A stretch of 13,592 nucleotides of DNA from Chloroflexota bacterium (GCA_003695215.1 RFIM01000212.1:1-13592); one strand, 5' to 3'. Positions 1 through 7,249 are shown, numbered from the stretch's first letter. Made by a program: numbers and translations. Notes: generated by a model not told the origin, from the sequence alone.

Positions 1-1789
1 CCAATATGAGCGTGGCGAGCGTCACTGGAAGCGCTGGAAGCAGCTCGGCTTCACTGATCGATACCTGGCAAAGCTGCTCGGCACAACTGAGACGGCAGTG
101 CGCGCCGAGCGCAAAGCAGCAGGCGCTGTGGCACACTTCTACCGCGTAGATACGTGCGCTGCTGAGTTTGAGGCCTACACGCCCTATCTATACAGCACCT
201 ATGAGCGCGATTGCGAAGCAATGCCGACCGAACGTCCGAAGATCGTGATCCTCGGCGGCGGTCCAAATCGGATCGGGCAGGGTATCGAGTTCGATTATTG
301 CTGCGTTCACGCTTGCTATGCGCTCAGCGCATTAGGCTACGAGACAATCATGATCAACAACAATCCTGAGACGGTCAGCACAGATTACGACACAGCCGAT
401 CGGCTCTACTTTGAGCCGCTGACCTTTGAGCACGTGCTGAACGTGGTCGAGACGGAACGTCCACAGGGTGTGTTGGTTCAGTTCGGCGGCCAGACGCCTT
501 TGAACATTGCGCGCCAATTGGCCGACGCAGGCGTGCCAATCCTCGGCACGCCGATTGAAGCGATTGAGACCGCTGAGGATCGCGAGCGCTTCAACCAATT
601 CATGCGCCAACTGGATATTCCGCAGCCGGAAGGGCAAATTGCGCGCTCACCTGAGGCGCTCTTCAAGGCGGCTGAGCAGATCGGCTATCCTGTGTTAGTG
701 CGGCCGAGCTATGTGCTGGGCGGGCGTGGCATGGCGATTTGCTTCAATCGCGAGCAGATAGCCTCTGTGCTGGAGACGGGCGATATCGCTTGGGACGGCC
801 AGGCCGTGCTGATCGATCAGTTCCTGGACGATGCCTTTGAGGTAGACGTGGACGCCTTGTGCGACGGTGAGCGCGTCACTATTGGCGGCATTATGCAGCA
901 CATTGAAGAAGCGGGCATTCACAGCGGCGATTCAGCGTGCGTGCTGCCGCCCTACAAGATCAGCTACTACTATCTCGACCAAATCCGCGAGTATACCGAG
1001 CGGATCGGCTTGGCGCTCGGCGTGCGCGGCTTATTCAACATTCAATTCGCCATCAAGAACGATGTGGTCTATGTGCTAGAGGTGAATCCGCGCGCCAGCC
1101 GCACCACACCTTTTGTGAGCAAGGCAACGGGCGTACCCTTGGCGCGCTATGCCGCTGAGATCGCCGTCGGGCGCTCGCTGCGCGAGATTGGCTTCACGCA
1201 AGAGCCAAAAGTGGACGGCTTTTTCGTCAAAGAGGCCGTCTTGCCGTTCCGTAAGCTGCTCGATAGCGAGGCGCGGCTCGGGCCTGAGATGCGCAGCACA
1301 GGCGAAGTCATGGGGCACGCTTCCTCGTTCGGTCACGCCTTCGCCAAGTCGCAGAGCGCCGCAGATATGGCCTTGCCGCTCAGCGGCCGCGTGCTGATCA
1401 CAGTTAATGACTTCGACAAGAGCGCTGCGGCGAAAATTGCGCGCGATCTGCATAAACTCGGCTTTGAGCTGATCGCCACAGCAGGCACGGCGCGCTTCTT
1501 GCGCAACGTCGGCTTGCCTGTCACGACCATCGCCAAAGTCAGCGAAGGCAGCACAGCCATTTTGGATGCGCTGCGCGACGGCGCCATTCAGCTGGTCATC
1601 AATACGTCCTTAGGCGGCCAAGCGCACGATGACGGCCGCTTCATCCGCAACGCCGCGGCTAAATACCGCGTGCCGATCGTGACAACGCTCTCGGCTGCGC
1701 AAGCGGCTGTACAAGGCATTCAAGCCTTACGCAAGAAGCCCTTGCGCGTGCGCAGCTTGCAAGCGCACTATAGCGCCACTAAGGCTTAG
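1..1789 (+). CDS. carB: Carbamoyl-phosphate synthase large subunit, C-terminal part (5' truncated)
   Basis: This is the large subunit of carbamoyl-phosphate synthase, which makes carbamoyl phosphate from glutamine-derived ammonia, bicarbonate and two ATP for pyrimidine and arginine synthesis. The frame is already open at base 2 (first full codon), so the gene begins left of the window. About 595 residues are visible, against roughly 1070 for a full-length protein. What is visible: the end of the oligomerisation domain (GFTDRYLAKLLG, about 44-80); the start of the second synthetase half (GGGPNRIGQGIEFDY, 254-298); the second ATP-grasp domain (RPSYVLGGRGM near 700-733, EVNPRASRTTPF near 1078-1113); and the C-terminal MGS-like allosteric domain (about 1384-1770, ending near the NTSLGG motif). 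The C-terminal half looks intact. An internal GTG at 98 is not the start, because homologous sequence continues upstream of it. Its TAG stop overlaps the stop of the convergent small gene. Confidence 0.98.
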   Translation, partial: QYERGERHWKRWKQLGFTDRYLAKLLGTTETAVRAERKAAGAVAHFYRVDTCAAEFEAYTPYLYSTYERDCEAMPTERPKIVILGGGPNRIGQGIEFDYCCVHACYALSALGYETIMINNNPETVSTDYDTADRLYFEPLTFEHVLNVVETERPQGVLVQFGGQTPLNIARQLADAGVPILGTPIEAIETAEDRERFNQFMRQLDIPQPEGQIARSPEALFKAAEQIGYPVLVRPSYVLGGRGMAICFNREQIASVLETGDIAWDGQAVLIDQFLDDAFEVDVDALCDGERVTIGGIMQHIEEAGIHSGDSACVLPPYKISYYYLDQIREYTERIGLALGVRGLFNIQFAIKNDVVYVLEVNPRASRTTPFVSKATGVPLARYAAEIAVGRSLREIGFTQEPKVDGFFVKEAVLPFRKLLDSEARLGPEMRSTGEVMGHASSFGHAFAKSQSAADMALPLSGRVLITVNDFDKSAAAKIARDLHKLGFELIATAGTARFLRNVGLPVTTIAKVSEGSTAILDALRDGAIQLVINTSLGGQAHDDGRFIRNAAAKYRVPIVTTLSAAQAAVQGIQALRKKPLRVRSLQAHYSATKA

Positions 1790-2124
1790 CGCTCTTTAGC
1801 GGCTTGCGCAGCTTGATCAGCCTCGTAAGCTGCCTGATCGACTAAATCGCCGCCTTGCACTTGGACGTCGATCACTCTGCGATTCTTGTCATAAGTCACT
1901 TCTAGCTCAACGCGCTCGAAGCTGCGCGTGCCAACAGCGACCTTGCGCACGAAGTAGCCGCTCTCATCATCGGTCAGCGAGAGATCGTTGTTGGGATTGA
2001 TGCGGATGCGCACTACTTCGCCGCTGCGGCGCACTCTGACGTAGTAATACAAGCCGATATCGCCTTGCGCAGCGCCAGCTGGCGTGCCGCTGAGCCATTG
2101 GGCAAGAGTGCGGAAGAACTTCAT
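1786..2124 (-). CDS. Small conserved hypothetical protein (112 aa)
   Basis: I cannot assign a function. The 112-residue protein has no signal peptide or membrane segment. The N-terminus is short and basic (MKFFRTLAQWLSG). A likely beta-rich core follows (LYYYVRVRRSGEVVRIRINPNNDLSL, about residues 25-50, then SGYFVRKVAVGTRSFERVELEVTYDKNRR, about 55-83). The tail is acidic and alanine-rich (residues 94-110) and probably helical. From memory, similar short proteins in Chloroflexota have a CxxC pair at the RVRRS position, but no cysteine occurs here; that comparison is uncertain. I chose the ATG at 2124 because CGGAG lies about 8 bases upstream. The frame stays open back to 2295, but that part overlaps the band-7 gene and has no homologous look. 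A strong hairpin separates it from the upstream band-7 gene. The TAA stop overlaps the carB stop. Confidence 0.75.
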   Translation of the reverse strand: MKFFRTLAQWLSGTPAGAAQGDIGLYYYVRVRRSGEVVRIRINPNNDLSLTDDESGYFVRKVAVGTRSFERVELEVTYDKNRRVIDVQVQGGDLVDQAAYEADQAAQAAKER

Positions 2125-2141
2125 CGCGTGGCTCCGAAAGG

Positions 2142-2167
2142 CTTGCCCTGCCCAAGGGCAGGGCAAG
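2142..2167 (-). terminator. Strong hairpin between band-7 gene and small gene (terminator, attenuator or palindromic repeat)
   Basis: The arms CTTGCCCTGCCC (2142-2153) and GGGCAGGGCAAG (2156-2167) are perfectly complementary over 12 bp, with only two bases between them, so the folded form would open to a tetraloop. Reading on the minus strand, the hairpin follows the band-7 stop by 10 bases and precedes the next start codon by 17 bases, just before its ribosome-binding site. Only a short CCTTTC follows it, so it is not a classical U-tract terminator. It could partly terminate, protect the band-7 mRNA 3' end, or be a dispersed palindromic repeat. Confidence 0.65.
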
Positions 2168-2177
2168 GTGTGCCAAA

Positions 2178-3299
2178 TTAACGGCGTGTTGCGCCTGCTT
2201 GTTGTATCAGCTGCTCGATATCGAAGAGGAAAGGCGTGTTGCTCGGCAGCAGGATCATGCTGATGTTCGGCGCGATCTGCTCGATGTAACGCCATTGCAG
2301 CAGCAGCGGATTCTTGCTCAGCTCGGCGTTGATCAGCGCAAGCGCTTTGGCTTCAGCCTCGGCCCGAGCGATGATCGCAGCCGCTTCACCGGCCGCGCGC
2401 GTGCGCAATGCCTCAGCTTCGCCAGCGGCGCGCTCGCGCAGCGCATTGGCTTCGCCTTCTGCCAGGGTACGAGCGCGCTCCGCTTCGCGCTTGGCCTGCT
2501 CGGCTTGTTGCTCAGCCACTTGCTTGGCTTCCACGGCGCGGATGAATTCTTCGCTGAAGGTGATCTCGCGCAGCAGCAGCTCTTGCAAGAACAAGCCATT
2601 CTCAGCGAAGACGGGCTTCAGCTGTTCATTCAAGCGACGTTGCAGCTCAGGTAGCTTGGAGATAGCTTGCTCAGTGCGCGTCTGGCCTGTAGCCGCATCC
2701 GTTGTCGTGATCAAGGTAGTGCCGCCGTACAGATCGTTCACGCTGTAGCTCGCCACGGCTTCGCGCACAGCTGAGCGCACAGTCGGGCGCACAAAATCGT
2801 TCTCATAGCGATTCTGCCACTTGCGATGCAGGGTATTGGCCAGATTCGGATCGATCCGATAGAGCACTGAGACGTCAATCAGCACTTGCTGACCATCTCG
2901 CGTGCGCGCCTCGACGGCATCAGCACGGCGAATTTGCCCTTCATCAACGACGCGAGACATGGTGTAGTTTTGGACAGCTGTGGTGTATAGGATCGGCTCG
3001 TTGATGATAGGCAAGATGATATGCACGCCTGGCCCAAGCGGCGTCTTCCATAAATTGCCCTCAGCAGGATCGCCGCCAATCGCCTGAAAAACAACCGCCA
3101 CCTGCGTGGCGCCGACCGTCACCAAACCTGAGCTGGCCAGAAAGAACGCTACACCCACGACTAAGCCCAACAAAGCCAGCGCCACACCGCCGCGCGTCGG
3201 GCGGTTCTGCGCTGCGTTGCTGATGGCAATGCCCACACCTGCCAGGACTGCCAGCCAGCCCGCTAGCGAGAGAAAGCCCAAAATTGAACTCAGAGTCAT
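2178..3299 (-). CDS. SPFH/band-7 (prohibitin/stomatin-like) membrane protein
   Basis: This is a 373-residue SPFH-family protein, likely a membrane-anchored scaffold. Family members organise membrane microdomains or modulate membrane proteases; the precise partner here is unknown. Two hydrophobic segments lie near the N-terminus (about residues 6-27 and 38-58). The band-7 domain follows (about 60-260: TVGATQVAVVFQ, GPGVHIILPIINE, TRDGQQVLIDVSVLYRID, VRSAVREAVASYSVNDLYG, EITFSEEFIRAVEAKQVAEQQ). Next comes a long charged coiled coil (about 255-322) with an 11-residue repeat, and then the conserved tail LLLQWRYIEQIAPN. The ATG at 3299 is chosen because CGGAGG sits 5 bases upstream. An in-frame ATG at 3323 lacks such a site and would add eight polar residues. 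No NfeD-like partner gene is adjacent. It lies 127 bases downstream of the oxidoreductase gene and may have its own promoter. Confidence 0.92.
   Translation of the reverse strand: MTLSSILGFLSLAGWLAVLAGVGIAISNAAQNRPTRGGVALALLGLVVGVAFFLASSGLVTVGATQVAVVFQAIGGDPAEGNLWKTPLGPGVHIILPIINEPILYTTAVQNYTMSRVVDEGQIRRADAVEARTRDGQQVLIDVSVLYRIDPNLANTLHRKWQNRYENDFVRPTVRSAVREAVASYSVNDLYGGTTLITTTDAATGQTRTEQAISKLPELQRRLNEQLKPVFAENGLFLQELLLREITFSEEFIRAVEAKQVAEQQAEQAKREAERARTLAEGEANALRERAAGEAEALRTRAAGEAAAIIARAEAEAKALALINAELSKNPLLLQWRYIEQIAPNISMILLPSNTPFLFDIEQLIQQAGATRR
2334..2465 (-). repeat. Four 11-residue (hendecad) repeats in the band-7 coiled coil
   Basis: Residues 279-322 of the band-7 protein read as four consecutive 11-residue units: LAEGEANALRE, RAAGEAEALRT, RAAGEAAAIIA and RAEAEAKALAL. 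The small-residue-Gly/Ala-Glu-Ala core recurs in phase. Such 11-residue periodicity is typical of weakly right-handed coiled coils in SPFH proteins. The underlying DNA is also locally repetitive. Confidence 0.8.
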
Positions 3300-3345
3300 C
3301 TCAACCTCCGTGCTTGGAGTCAATTACCCACATCAGGCAATGTGT

Positions 3346-3361
3346 TGCTATAACTATAGCA
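3346..3361. promoter_or_regulatory. 16-bp perfect palindrome upstream of the band-7 gene
   Basis: TGCTATA-AC-TATAGCA is a perfect inverted repeat (7-bp arms, 2-bp centre), 47 bases upstream of the band-7 start. It is AT-rich in a GC-rich context and contains TATAGT/TATAAC on the minus strand that could act as a -10 element; no convincing -35 is visible. It could be an operator for a dimeric regulator or overlap a promoter. The assignment is tentative. The rest of the 127-base gap (3300-3426) shows nothing else I can support. Confidence 0.45.
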
Positions 3362-3426
3362 CAAAGGCAGCTGGCGTGCGGCCGAAATCTGCAGGAAGTG
3401 ACGGTAAACGCCCAAAAATTGAGAGC

Positions 3427-4452
3427 CTAAGGTTCCCAGTCGGCAAAGGCATCAATCACAGGCTTGATATCGTCCATCATCGGATACAAGATTGGGCAAG
3501 TTACCCCGGCATCGATGTATTCCTTCACCTTAGCGCGGCATTCTTCGCTCGTGCCGACTGCCATCAGATTGCGCACCACTGAGTCAGGGATAATTCGCGC
3601 GGCGCGCTCGTAGTCGGCTTCAGTCGCTGGCCAGCCCACGATTTGCTGCACGCGCCGAATCAACTCCTCGTCCACTTTGCTCGCCTTCATGATATGCGGC
3701 TCAGTGCCGAGATAGTAAGCGACCAGCTTCTTGCCTTCGCGCATGGCTGCAGCTGGATCATCATCGGAAAGGCAACACACGATCAGCTCAGGCCGATCGA
3801 TCTCAGCTAGCGTTCGCCCTGCCTGCTGCGCACCTCTCTCAACCGCCGCAATCGCCTCGCGGATATACTCGACCGAGACCACATAGTTCAGCACCACGCC
3901 GTCAGCGATCTCGCCCGCCAATTCCAGCATGCGCTGGCCAGTCGCGCCGATGTAGATCGGAATATCGCGCCGCGAGACGTCGCCAAAGGCGACATCGAGC
4001 CTGACGCGATCTAAATGGACGAATTCGCCTTGATAGGTGACTTCTTGCATGCTGAAAAGCGCTCGAATCGACTCAACGTACTCGCGCATAGCCTCCAGCG
4101 ACCGTTCACGCCGCACGCCCACTCGGCTAGCAATTGGCTCCCACCATGCGCCCAAGCCGAGCATAATACGCCCACGCCCATCAGGCGCTTTGCCTGCCAA
4201 TTCCCAGAGCGTGCTGAAAGTTGCTGCGATCACGGCAGGATTGCGCGTCCAGATGGGCAAGACGCCTGAGCCGATGCGCAAGCGGCGCGTCTGGACGGCA
4301 AAAGCGCTCATCAGGACGATGCAATCGCGTGCCAGGCGCGTATCGGCCTGCCAGATTTCAGAAAAGCCGCGCTCTTCAGCGTAGCGCGCCATCTCCAGCT
4401 CATACTGGATGTTGTGTTTATCCTGCATGTAGAGCGCCATACGTTGTGGCAT
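3427..4452 (-). CDS. LLM-class (luciferase-like) oxidoreductase, probably F420-dependent
   Basis: This is a 341-residue member of the bacterial luciferase-like monooxygenase superfamily, with the flavavor of the F420-dependent reductases (Mer-like) rather than two-subunit luciferase. Visible family features are the N-terminal strand-helix of the TIM barrel (ELEMARYAEERGFSEIWQAD, residues 18-37), the strand RLRIGSGVLP (58-66), GRIMLGLGAWWEP (94-106), and the cofactor-phosphate region IPIYIGATGQRMLELAGEIADGVVLNY (164-190), which is the most diagnostic part. The C-terminal EYIDAGVTCPILYP resembles the end of such barrels. The substrate cannot be deduced. The ATG at 4452 is chosen; a purine-rich AGAAGGAAAGGG stretch lies upstream at slightly long spacing (about 10 bases). 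The frame is open to 4524, but that part overlaps the end of comF. It starts 35 bases after comF, so it may be co-transcribed, though I see no functional tie to the pilus. Confidence 0.88.
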   Translation of the reverse strand: MPQRMALYMQDKHNIQYELEMARYAEERGFSEIWQADTRLARDCIVLMSAFAVQTRRLRIGSGVLPIWTRNPAVIAATFSTLWELAGKAPDGRGRIMLGLGAWWEPIASRVGVRRERSLEAMREYVESIRALFSMQEVTYQGEFVHLDRVRLDVAFGDVSRRDIPIYIGATGQRMLELAGEIADGVVLNYVVSVEYIREAIAAVERGAQQAGRTLAEIDRPELIVCCLSDDDPAAAMREGKKLVAYYLGTEPHIMKASKVDEELIRRVQQIVGWPATEADYERAARIIPDSVVRNLMAVGTSEECRAKVKEYIDAGVTCPILYPMMDDIKPVIDAFADWEP

Positions 4453-4487
4453 TGTTAAGAGCCCTTTCCTTCTGAAATTGGAGTAGT

Positions 4488-5171
4488 TCAATGTAAGATA
4501 GCTACTGCCACACTCAAGCCGCAAATTTCAGTGGCGCCTGCGCGCCGCAGGGCCTCAGCGCAGGCGCGCAAGGTTGCGCCTGTAGTCACTACGTCATCCA
4601 CAAGGATCAGGCGCAAGCCGCGCACAGATTCGGGGTCAGCTTGGAAGGCGCCAGCTACGTTTGCAGCGCGTTCCTGCCGATTCAAGCCGACTTGCGGTGC
4701 TGTGTGCCGAATGCGCTGTGCCGCTTGAGGCAAGTATGGCAATTTCAAGTGCGTTGCCAGTGCCTGAGCCAGCAGGGCCGATTGATTATAGCCGCGCTGC
4801 GCTAGGCGTTGGCTGTGCAATGGCAGCGCCACAATTGCCTGCGCTTGGAAGTCACACTGAGCGAAGGCTTCGGCCATGCGCCCGGCAAGGATTGGCGCCA
4901 GTTGGCGTACGCCTTCATATTTCAACGCGTGAATGGCATCGCGCAGGGCACCTTCGAAAGGCGCCGCTGCAACGTATAGGCACAAAGCATCTTCAGGCGT
5001 GCAGTGAATAGGCGGAAAAGGCAGCTCGGCCAGGCAATGCGGGCAGTAACGGCTGCCAATGCGCCCACAGGCCAGGCAGTGTGGCGGGAAGAAGAAATCG
5101 AGCGCGCTCTGCCAGAGCGCATAGAACAAGTTACCCGCCTCGCGGGCGGGTAACGGCGCCGGGCGTGGCAT
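4488..5171 (-). CDS. comF: ComF family protein (phosphoribosyltransferase-like, competence-associated)
   Basis: This 227-residue protein matches the ComF/GntX family, needed for natural transformation in several bacteria and thought to act in the cytoplasm on incoming single-stranded DNA. A four-cysteine zinc knuckle lies near the N-terminus (C32, C35, C43, C46: PPHCLACG...YCPHC). Family motifs follow: LKYEG (83-87), LPLHSQRLAQRGYNQS (116-131) and LNRQERAANVAGAF (163-176). A type I phosphoribosyltransferase PRPP loop lies at LILVDDVVTTGATL (188-201). Length is normal. The ATG at 5171 lies only 7 bases after the tadC stop, so the two genes are almost certainly in one transcript. The ribosome-binding site is poor. 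A perfect hairpin occupies codons 6-14. An alternative TTG at 5129, after the hairpin, would give a shorter protein that still has the zinc knuckle. Translational coupling with tadC is likely. Confidence 0.93.
   Translation of the reverse strand: MPRPAPLPAREAGNLFYALWQSALDFFFPPHCLACGRIGSRYCPHCLAELPFPPIHCTPEDALCLYVAAAPFEGALRDAIHALKYEGVRQLAPILAGRMAEAFAQCDFQAQAIVALPLHSQRLAQRGYNQSALLAQALATHLKLPYLPQAAQRIRHTAPQVGLNRQERAANVAGAFQADPESVRGLRLILVDDVVTTGATLRACAEALRRAGATEICGLSVAVAILH
5130..5154 (-). repeat. Perfect 10-bp-arm hairpin inside the 5' end of comF
   Basis: GTTACCCGCC (5130-5139) and GGCGGGTAAC (5145-5154) are perfectly complementary around a 5-base loop. It lies 24 bases after the tadC stop (minus strand) and within comF codons 6-14 (residues LPAREAGN). 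It has no U-tract after it. Its arms resemble those of the hairpin at 2142-2167 (TTRCCC...CC), so both could belong to a dispersed palindromic repeat family. It could also modulate comF translation. Confidence 0.55.
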
Positions 5172-5178
5172 ATTGCGA

Positions 5179-6138
5179 TCAAAAGCCGCCTTGTAAGACG
5201 ATGATCAGCGATGGGCCGAGCAGCACTAGCCAGATCGAAGGGAAGATCAAGAAGACCATTGGGATCATCATTTTGACGGGCGCCTGGTGCGCTTTTTCTT
5301 GGGCGCGCTGGCGGCGCTTGACGCGCATTTGGTCAGATTGAATGCGCAGTATCTTGCCGATGCTCACGCCGAGCTGATCGGCCTGGATAATAGCTGCGGT
5401 GAAGCTGGTCACGTCAGGCACATCCATGCTGGCAGCCATATCGCGCAGCGCCTCACGGCGCAGCTTGCCGTAGGCGATCTCTTGGATCACGCGCCCAAAG
5501 GCTTGCGCCAGCTCATTGTCCCATTTGTCATAGACCTTGCCCATGGCCTGATCGAAGCCCAAGCCCGCCTCAACGCAGATCGTCAGCAGGTCGAGCGCAT
5601 CGGGCAGCGCCTTGACGATGTTTTCCTGGCGCTTCTTGATCTTGCTCTTGAGCTGCGATTCGGGCAGGTAGTAGCCCAGAAAAGCCAGAAGCGCCGTGCC
5701 GCCAATGGCTGTGAGCGTATCCAAGCGCAGCGTGACGGACGAGACGAAGGCACCGCCAATGCCCAGCATGACCATCAGCAGGATGCGCGTGCCGAAGAAG
5801 GTGCGCGGGTCCATCTTATCTGTCTGCCCTGCCAGTTCGATCTTGCGCCGCACTGCCTCGATCTGGCTCTCAGGCGTGAAGCGACTCAGCCAATCGGCTA
5901 ATGCCTTGAAGAGCGGCAGCAAGACGCGATCCTTGAAGCCCATAGACATCTCTAGCTCTTCTAGAGAGCGGGGCATTTCGCGTTCAGCAAACTCGGCAAG
6001 GCGTTCCTGCAATGGATCGCCTTTATTCTCGCGCATCCCTACCCATACCAAGCCTGCTATCAAGCCCAGGCCGCCTAAGCCAACCACAATAAAGGCGATC
6101 AGTTGGATAGTTGAAGTATCAGCTGCTTCTGGTGGCAT
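5179..6138 (-). CDS. tadC: Tad pilus platform protein TadC (type II secretion F domain)
   Basis: This is one of the two inner-membrane platform proteins of the Tad (type IVc) pilus; with TadB it transmits motor-ATPase movement to pilin assembly. The 319 residues show a first membrane segment (about 12-34), a cytoplasmic stretch with GFKDRVLLPLFKALADW (67-83), paired hydrophobic segments (about 117-160), the T2SSF cytoplasmic domain (about 175-285: ALPDALDLLTICVEAGLGFDQAM, LREALRDMAASMDVPDVTSFTAAIIQADQLGVSIGKILR), and a last membrane segment (about 290-316) ending in LLGPSLIIVLQGGF. The ATG at 6138 has a GGAGG about 9 bases upstream. It follows tadB by 15 bases and precedes comF by 7. Start and length fit the family well. 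Confidence 0.95.
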   Translation of the reverse strand: MPPEAADTSTIQLIAFIVVGLGGLGLIAGLVWVGMRENKGDPLQERLAEFAEREMPRSLEELEMSMGFKDRVLLPLFKALADWLSRFTPESQIEAVRRKIELAGQTDKMDPRTFFGTRILLMVMLGIGGAFVSSVTLRLDTLTAIGGTALLAFLGYYLPESQLKSKIKKRQENIVKALPDALDLLTICVEAGLGFDQAMGKVYDKWDNELAQAFGRVIQEIAYGKLRREALRDMAASMDVPDVTSFTAAIIQADQLGVSIGKILRIQSDQMRVKRRQRAQEKAHQAPVKMMIPMVFLIFPSIWLVLLGPSLIIVLQGGF

Positions 6139-6153
6139 TTCAAGAGCCCTCCG

Positions 6154-7149
6154 CTAGATATCAATCGAGACAATACGTTGGATAGCTGCCATGCCGGCGA
6201 CGATCATGAAAGCGCCTACAGCCAACATTGGCCAACCGCAACCTGGATTGGTGAATAAGTTGCGCATGTAGTTCCAGTTGATGATCGAGAGCAGCACGCC
6301 GAGGATGATCGGCAAGGCGCTGATCAACCAGCCTGTGATACGCCCTTGCGCCGTCAGCACGCGGATTTCGCCGAACAGCTTGATGCGCTCACGGATGGTA
6401 TGACCGATCACTTCGAGAATCTCGGCCAAGTTACCGCCGACTTCACGCTGGATATTGACGGCTGTGAAGCACAAGTCCAGCTCAGCGCTTGGCACGCGCT
6501 CCAGCATATGATCGAGCGCTTGTTCCATTGGAATGCCCAGCTGCACCTCGCGCACTACGCGCTGAATCTCTGTGCTGGTCGGCTCGGGCATCTCGCGCGA
6601 GATGGCCTCTAAGGCTTGTAGCACGCTGTAGCCTGCGCGCAGCGAGTTCACCCACATGCTCAGCAAGTCGGGCAGCTGTTGCTCGAACTTCTTCAGGCGC
6701 TGCGATTGTTTACGAGCCACATACAAGCGCGGCAAGAAGAAACCGATACCGGCAGCAATGATCGCCTGAACAGGTTGCAGCGGAAACAGCAAGAAGAGCG
6801 AGAGAAAGGCCATGCCGATCACTGAGACAATGTGCAGCATGAAGTACTCGCCAACAGTCAGCTTGAGATCGGCGCGTGCCAGCTGAGCGCGTGCGCCTTG
6901 CCCCCACTTGGTCTCGCCAACTGCCTTGTCCGCCGCCTTGACAAGGACGCTCTTCTCTTTCTCTTTTTTCTGACGCTCGCGCTCCTCGCGCTCCAACTCC
7001 TCAGAGAGCTGGATCAGCGAGCTTGGCTGCGCATAGATACCCAAGCGCTCCTCGATCTCTTCGCTTTGCCTGGAGCGCATGCTCAAGGCGACAATGAGCA
7101 ACACTGCCAGCAAGGTCACTACGATAACTACAATTACAATCGGATTCAT
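6154..7149 (-). CDS. tadB: Tad pilus platform protein TadB (type II secretion F domain)
   Basis: This is the partner platform protein of the Tad pilus machine, 331 residues. It has an N-terminal membrane anchor (residues 4-23), then a very charged, probably coiled-coil linker (EELEREERERQKKEKEK, 50-66) and paired hydrophobic segments (about 103-143). The T2SSF domain follows (about 155-260: QLPDLLSMWVNSLRAGYSVLQALE, EVQLGIPMEQALDHMLERVPSAELDLC, NIQREVGGNLAEILEVIG), then two C-terminal membrane segments (about 272-290 and 305-323). A TTG two codons upstream (7155) is possible, but GGAGAG lies 8 bases before the ATG at 7149 and only 2 before the TTG, which decides for 7149. A 128-base gap to tadA, unusually long for this cluster, contains a hairpin and a plausible promoter. 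Confidence 0.95.
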   Translation of the reverse strand: MNPIVIVVIVVTLLAVLLIVALSMRSRQSEEIEERLGIYAQPSSLIQLSEELEREERERQKKEKEKSVLVKAADKAVGETKWGQGARAQLARADLKLTVGEYFMLHIVSVIGMAFLSLFLLFPLQPVQAIIAAGIGFFLPRLYVARKQSQRLKKFEQQLPDLLSMWVNSLRAGYSVLQALEAISREMPEPTSTEIQRVVREVQLGIPMEQALDHMLERVPSAELDLCFTAVNIQREVGGNLAEILEVIGHTIRERIKLFGEIRVLTAQGRITGWLISALPIILGVLLSIINWNYMRNLFTNPGCGWPMLAVGAFMIVAGMAAIQRIVSIDI

Positions 7150-7185
7150 CTGCAACGCTCTCCATGCACCTCGATCTATGCTTAT

Positions 7186-7216
7186 ATTGTAGCCGAAATA
7201 GCCCTGCGCATGGCAA
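7186..7216 (-). promoter_or_regulatory. Possible sigma-70-type promoter for tadB-tadC-comF
   Basis: On the minus strand, TTGCCA (7211-7216) and TACAAT (7186-7191) form a -35/-10 pair with a 19-base spacer, a little longer than ideal. The -10 lies 36 bases upstream of the tadB start codon. It sits in the 128-base tadA-tadB gap, so tadB, tadC and comF may have their own start of transcription in addition to read-through. This was identified by eye only. Confidence 0.4.
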
Positions 7217-7249
7217 CTTCAATGGTACGAAAATGCTATCTGAGCAGCA

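Noticed and set aside
98..100. GTG at 98 as the start of a separate gene
   Set aside because: The frame upstream is open to base 2 and encodes typical carB sequence, so this is an internal valine codon.
2125..2295. N-terminal extension of the small hypothetical protein back to 2295
   Set aside because: It would overlap the end of the band-7 gene and translate through the intergenic hairpin; the ATG at 2124 has a good ribosome-binding site and a sensible N-terminus.
3400..3440. Possible terminator after the oxidoreductase gene
   Set aside because: A run of five T follows the stop on the minus strand, but the only stem before it (CCTTAGG) is too short to be convincing.
4534..4567. Inverted repeat GCGCCTGCGC/GCGCAGGCGC with a 14-base loop in the 3' part of comF
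   Set aside because: It falls in the Ala/Arg/Gly-rich conserved C-terminus (LRACAEALRRAGAT), where GC-rich codons easily give such repeats; I see no sign of function.
5287..5901. Open frame of 204 codons on the + strand opposite tadC
   Set aside because: It lies wholly antisense to a clearly conserved gene, has no recognisable domain and no ribosome-binding site; long antisense frames are expected from this codon usage.
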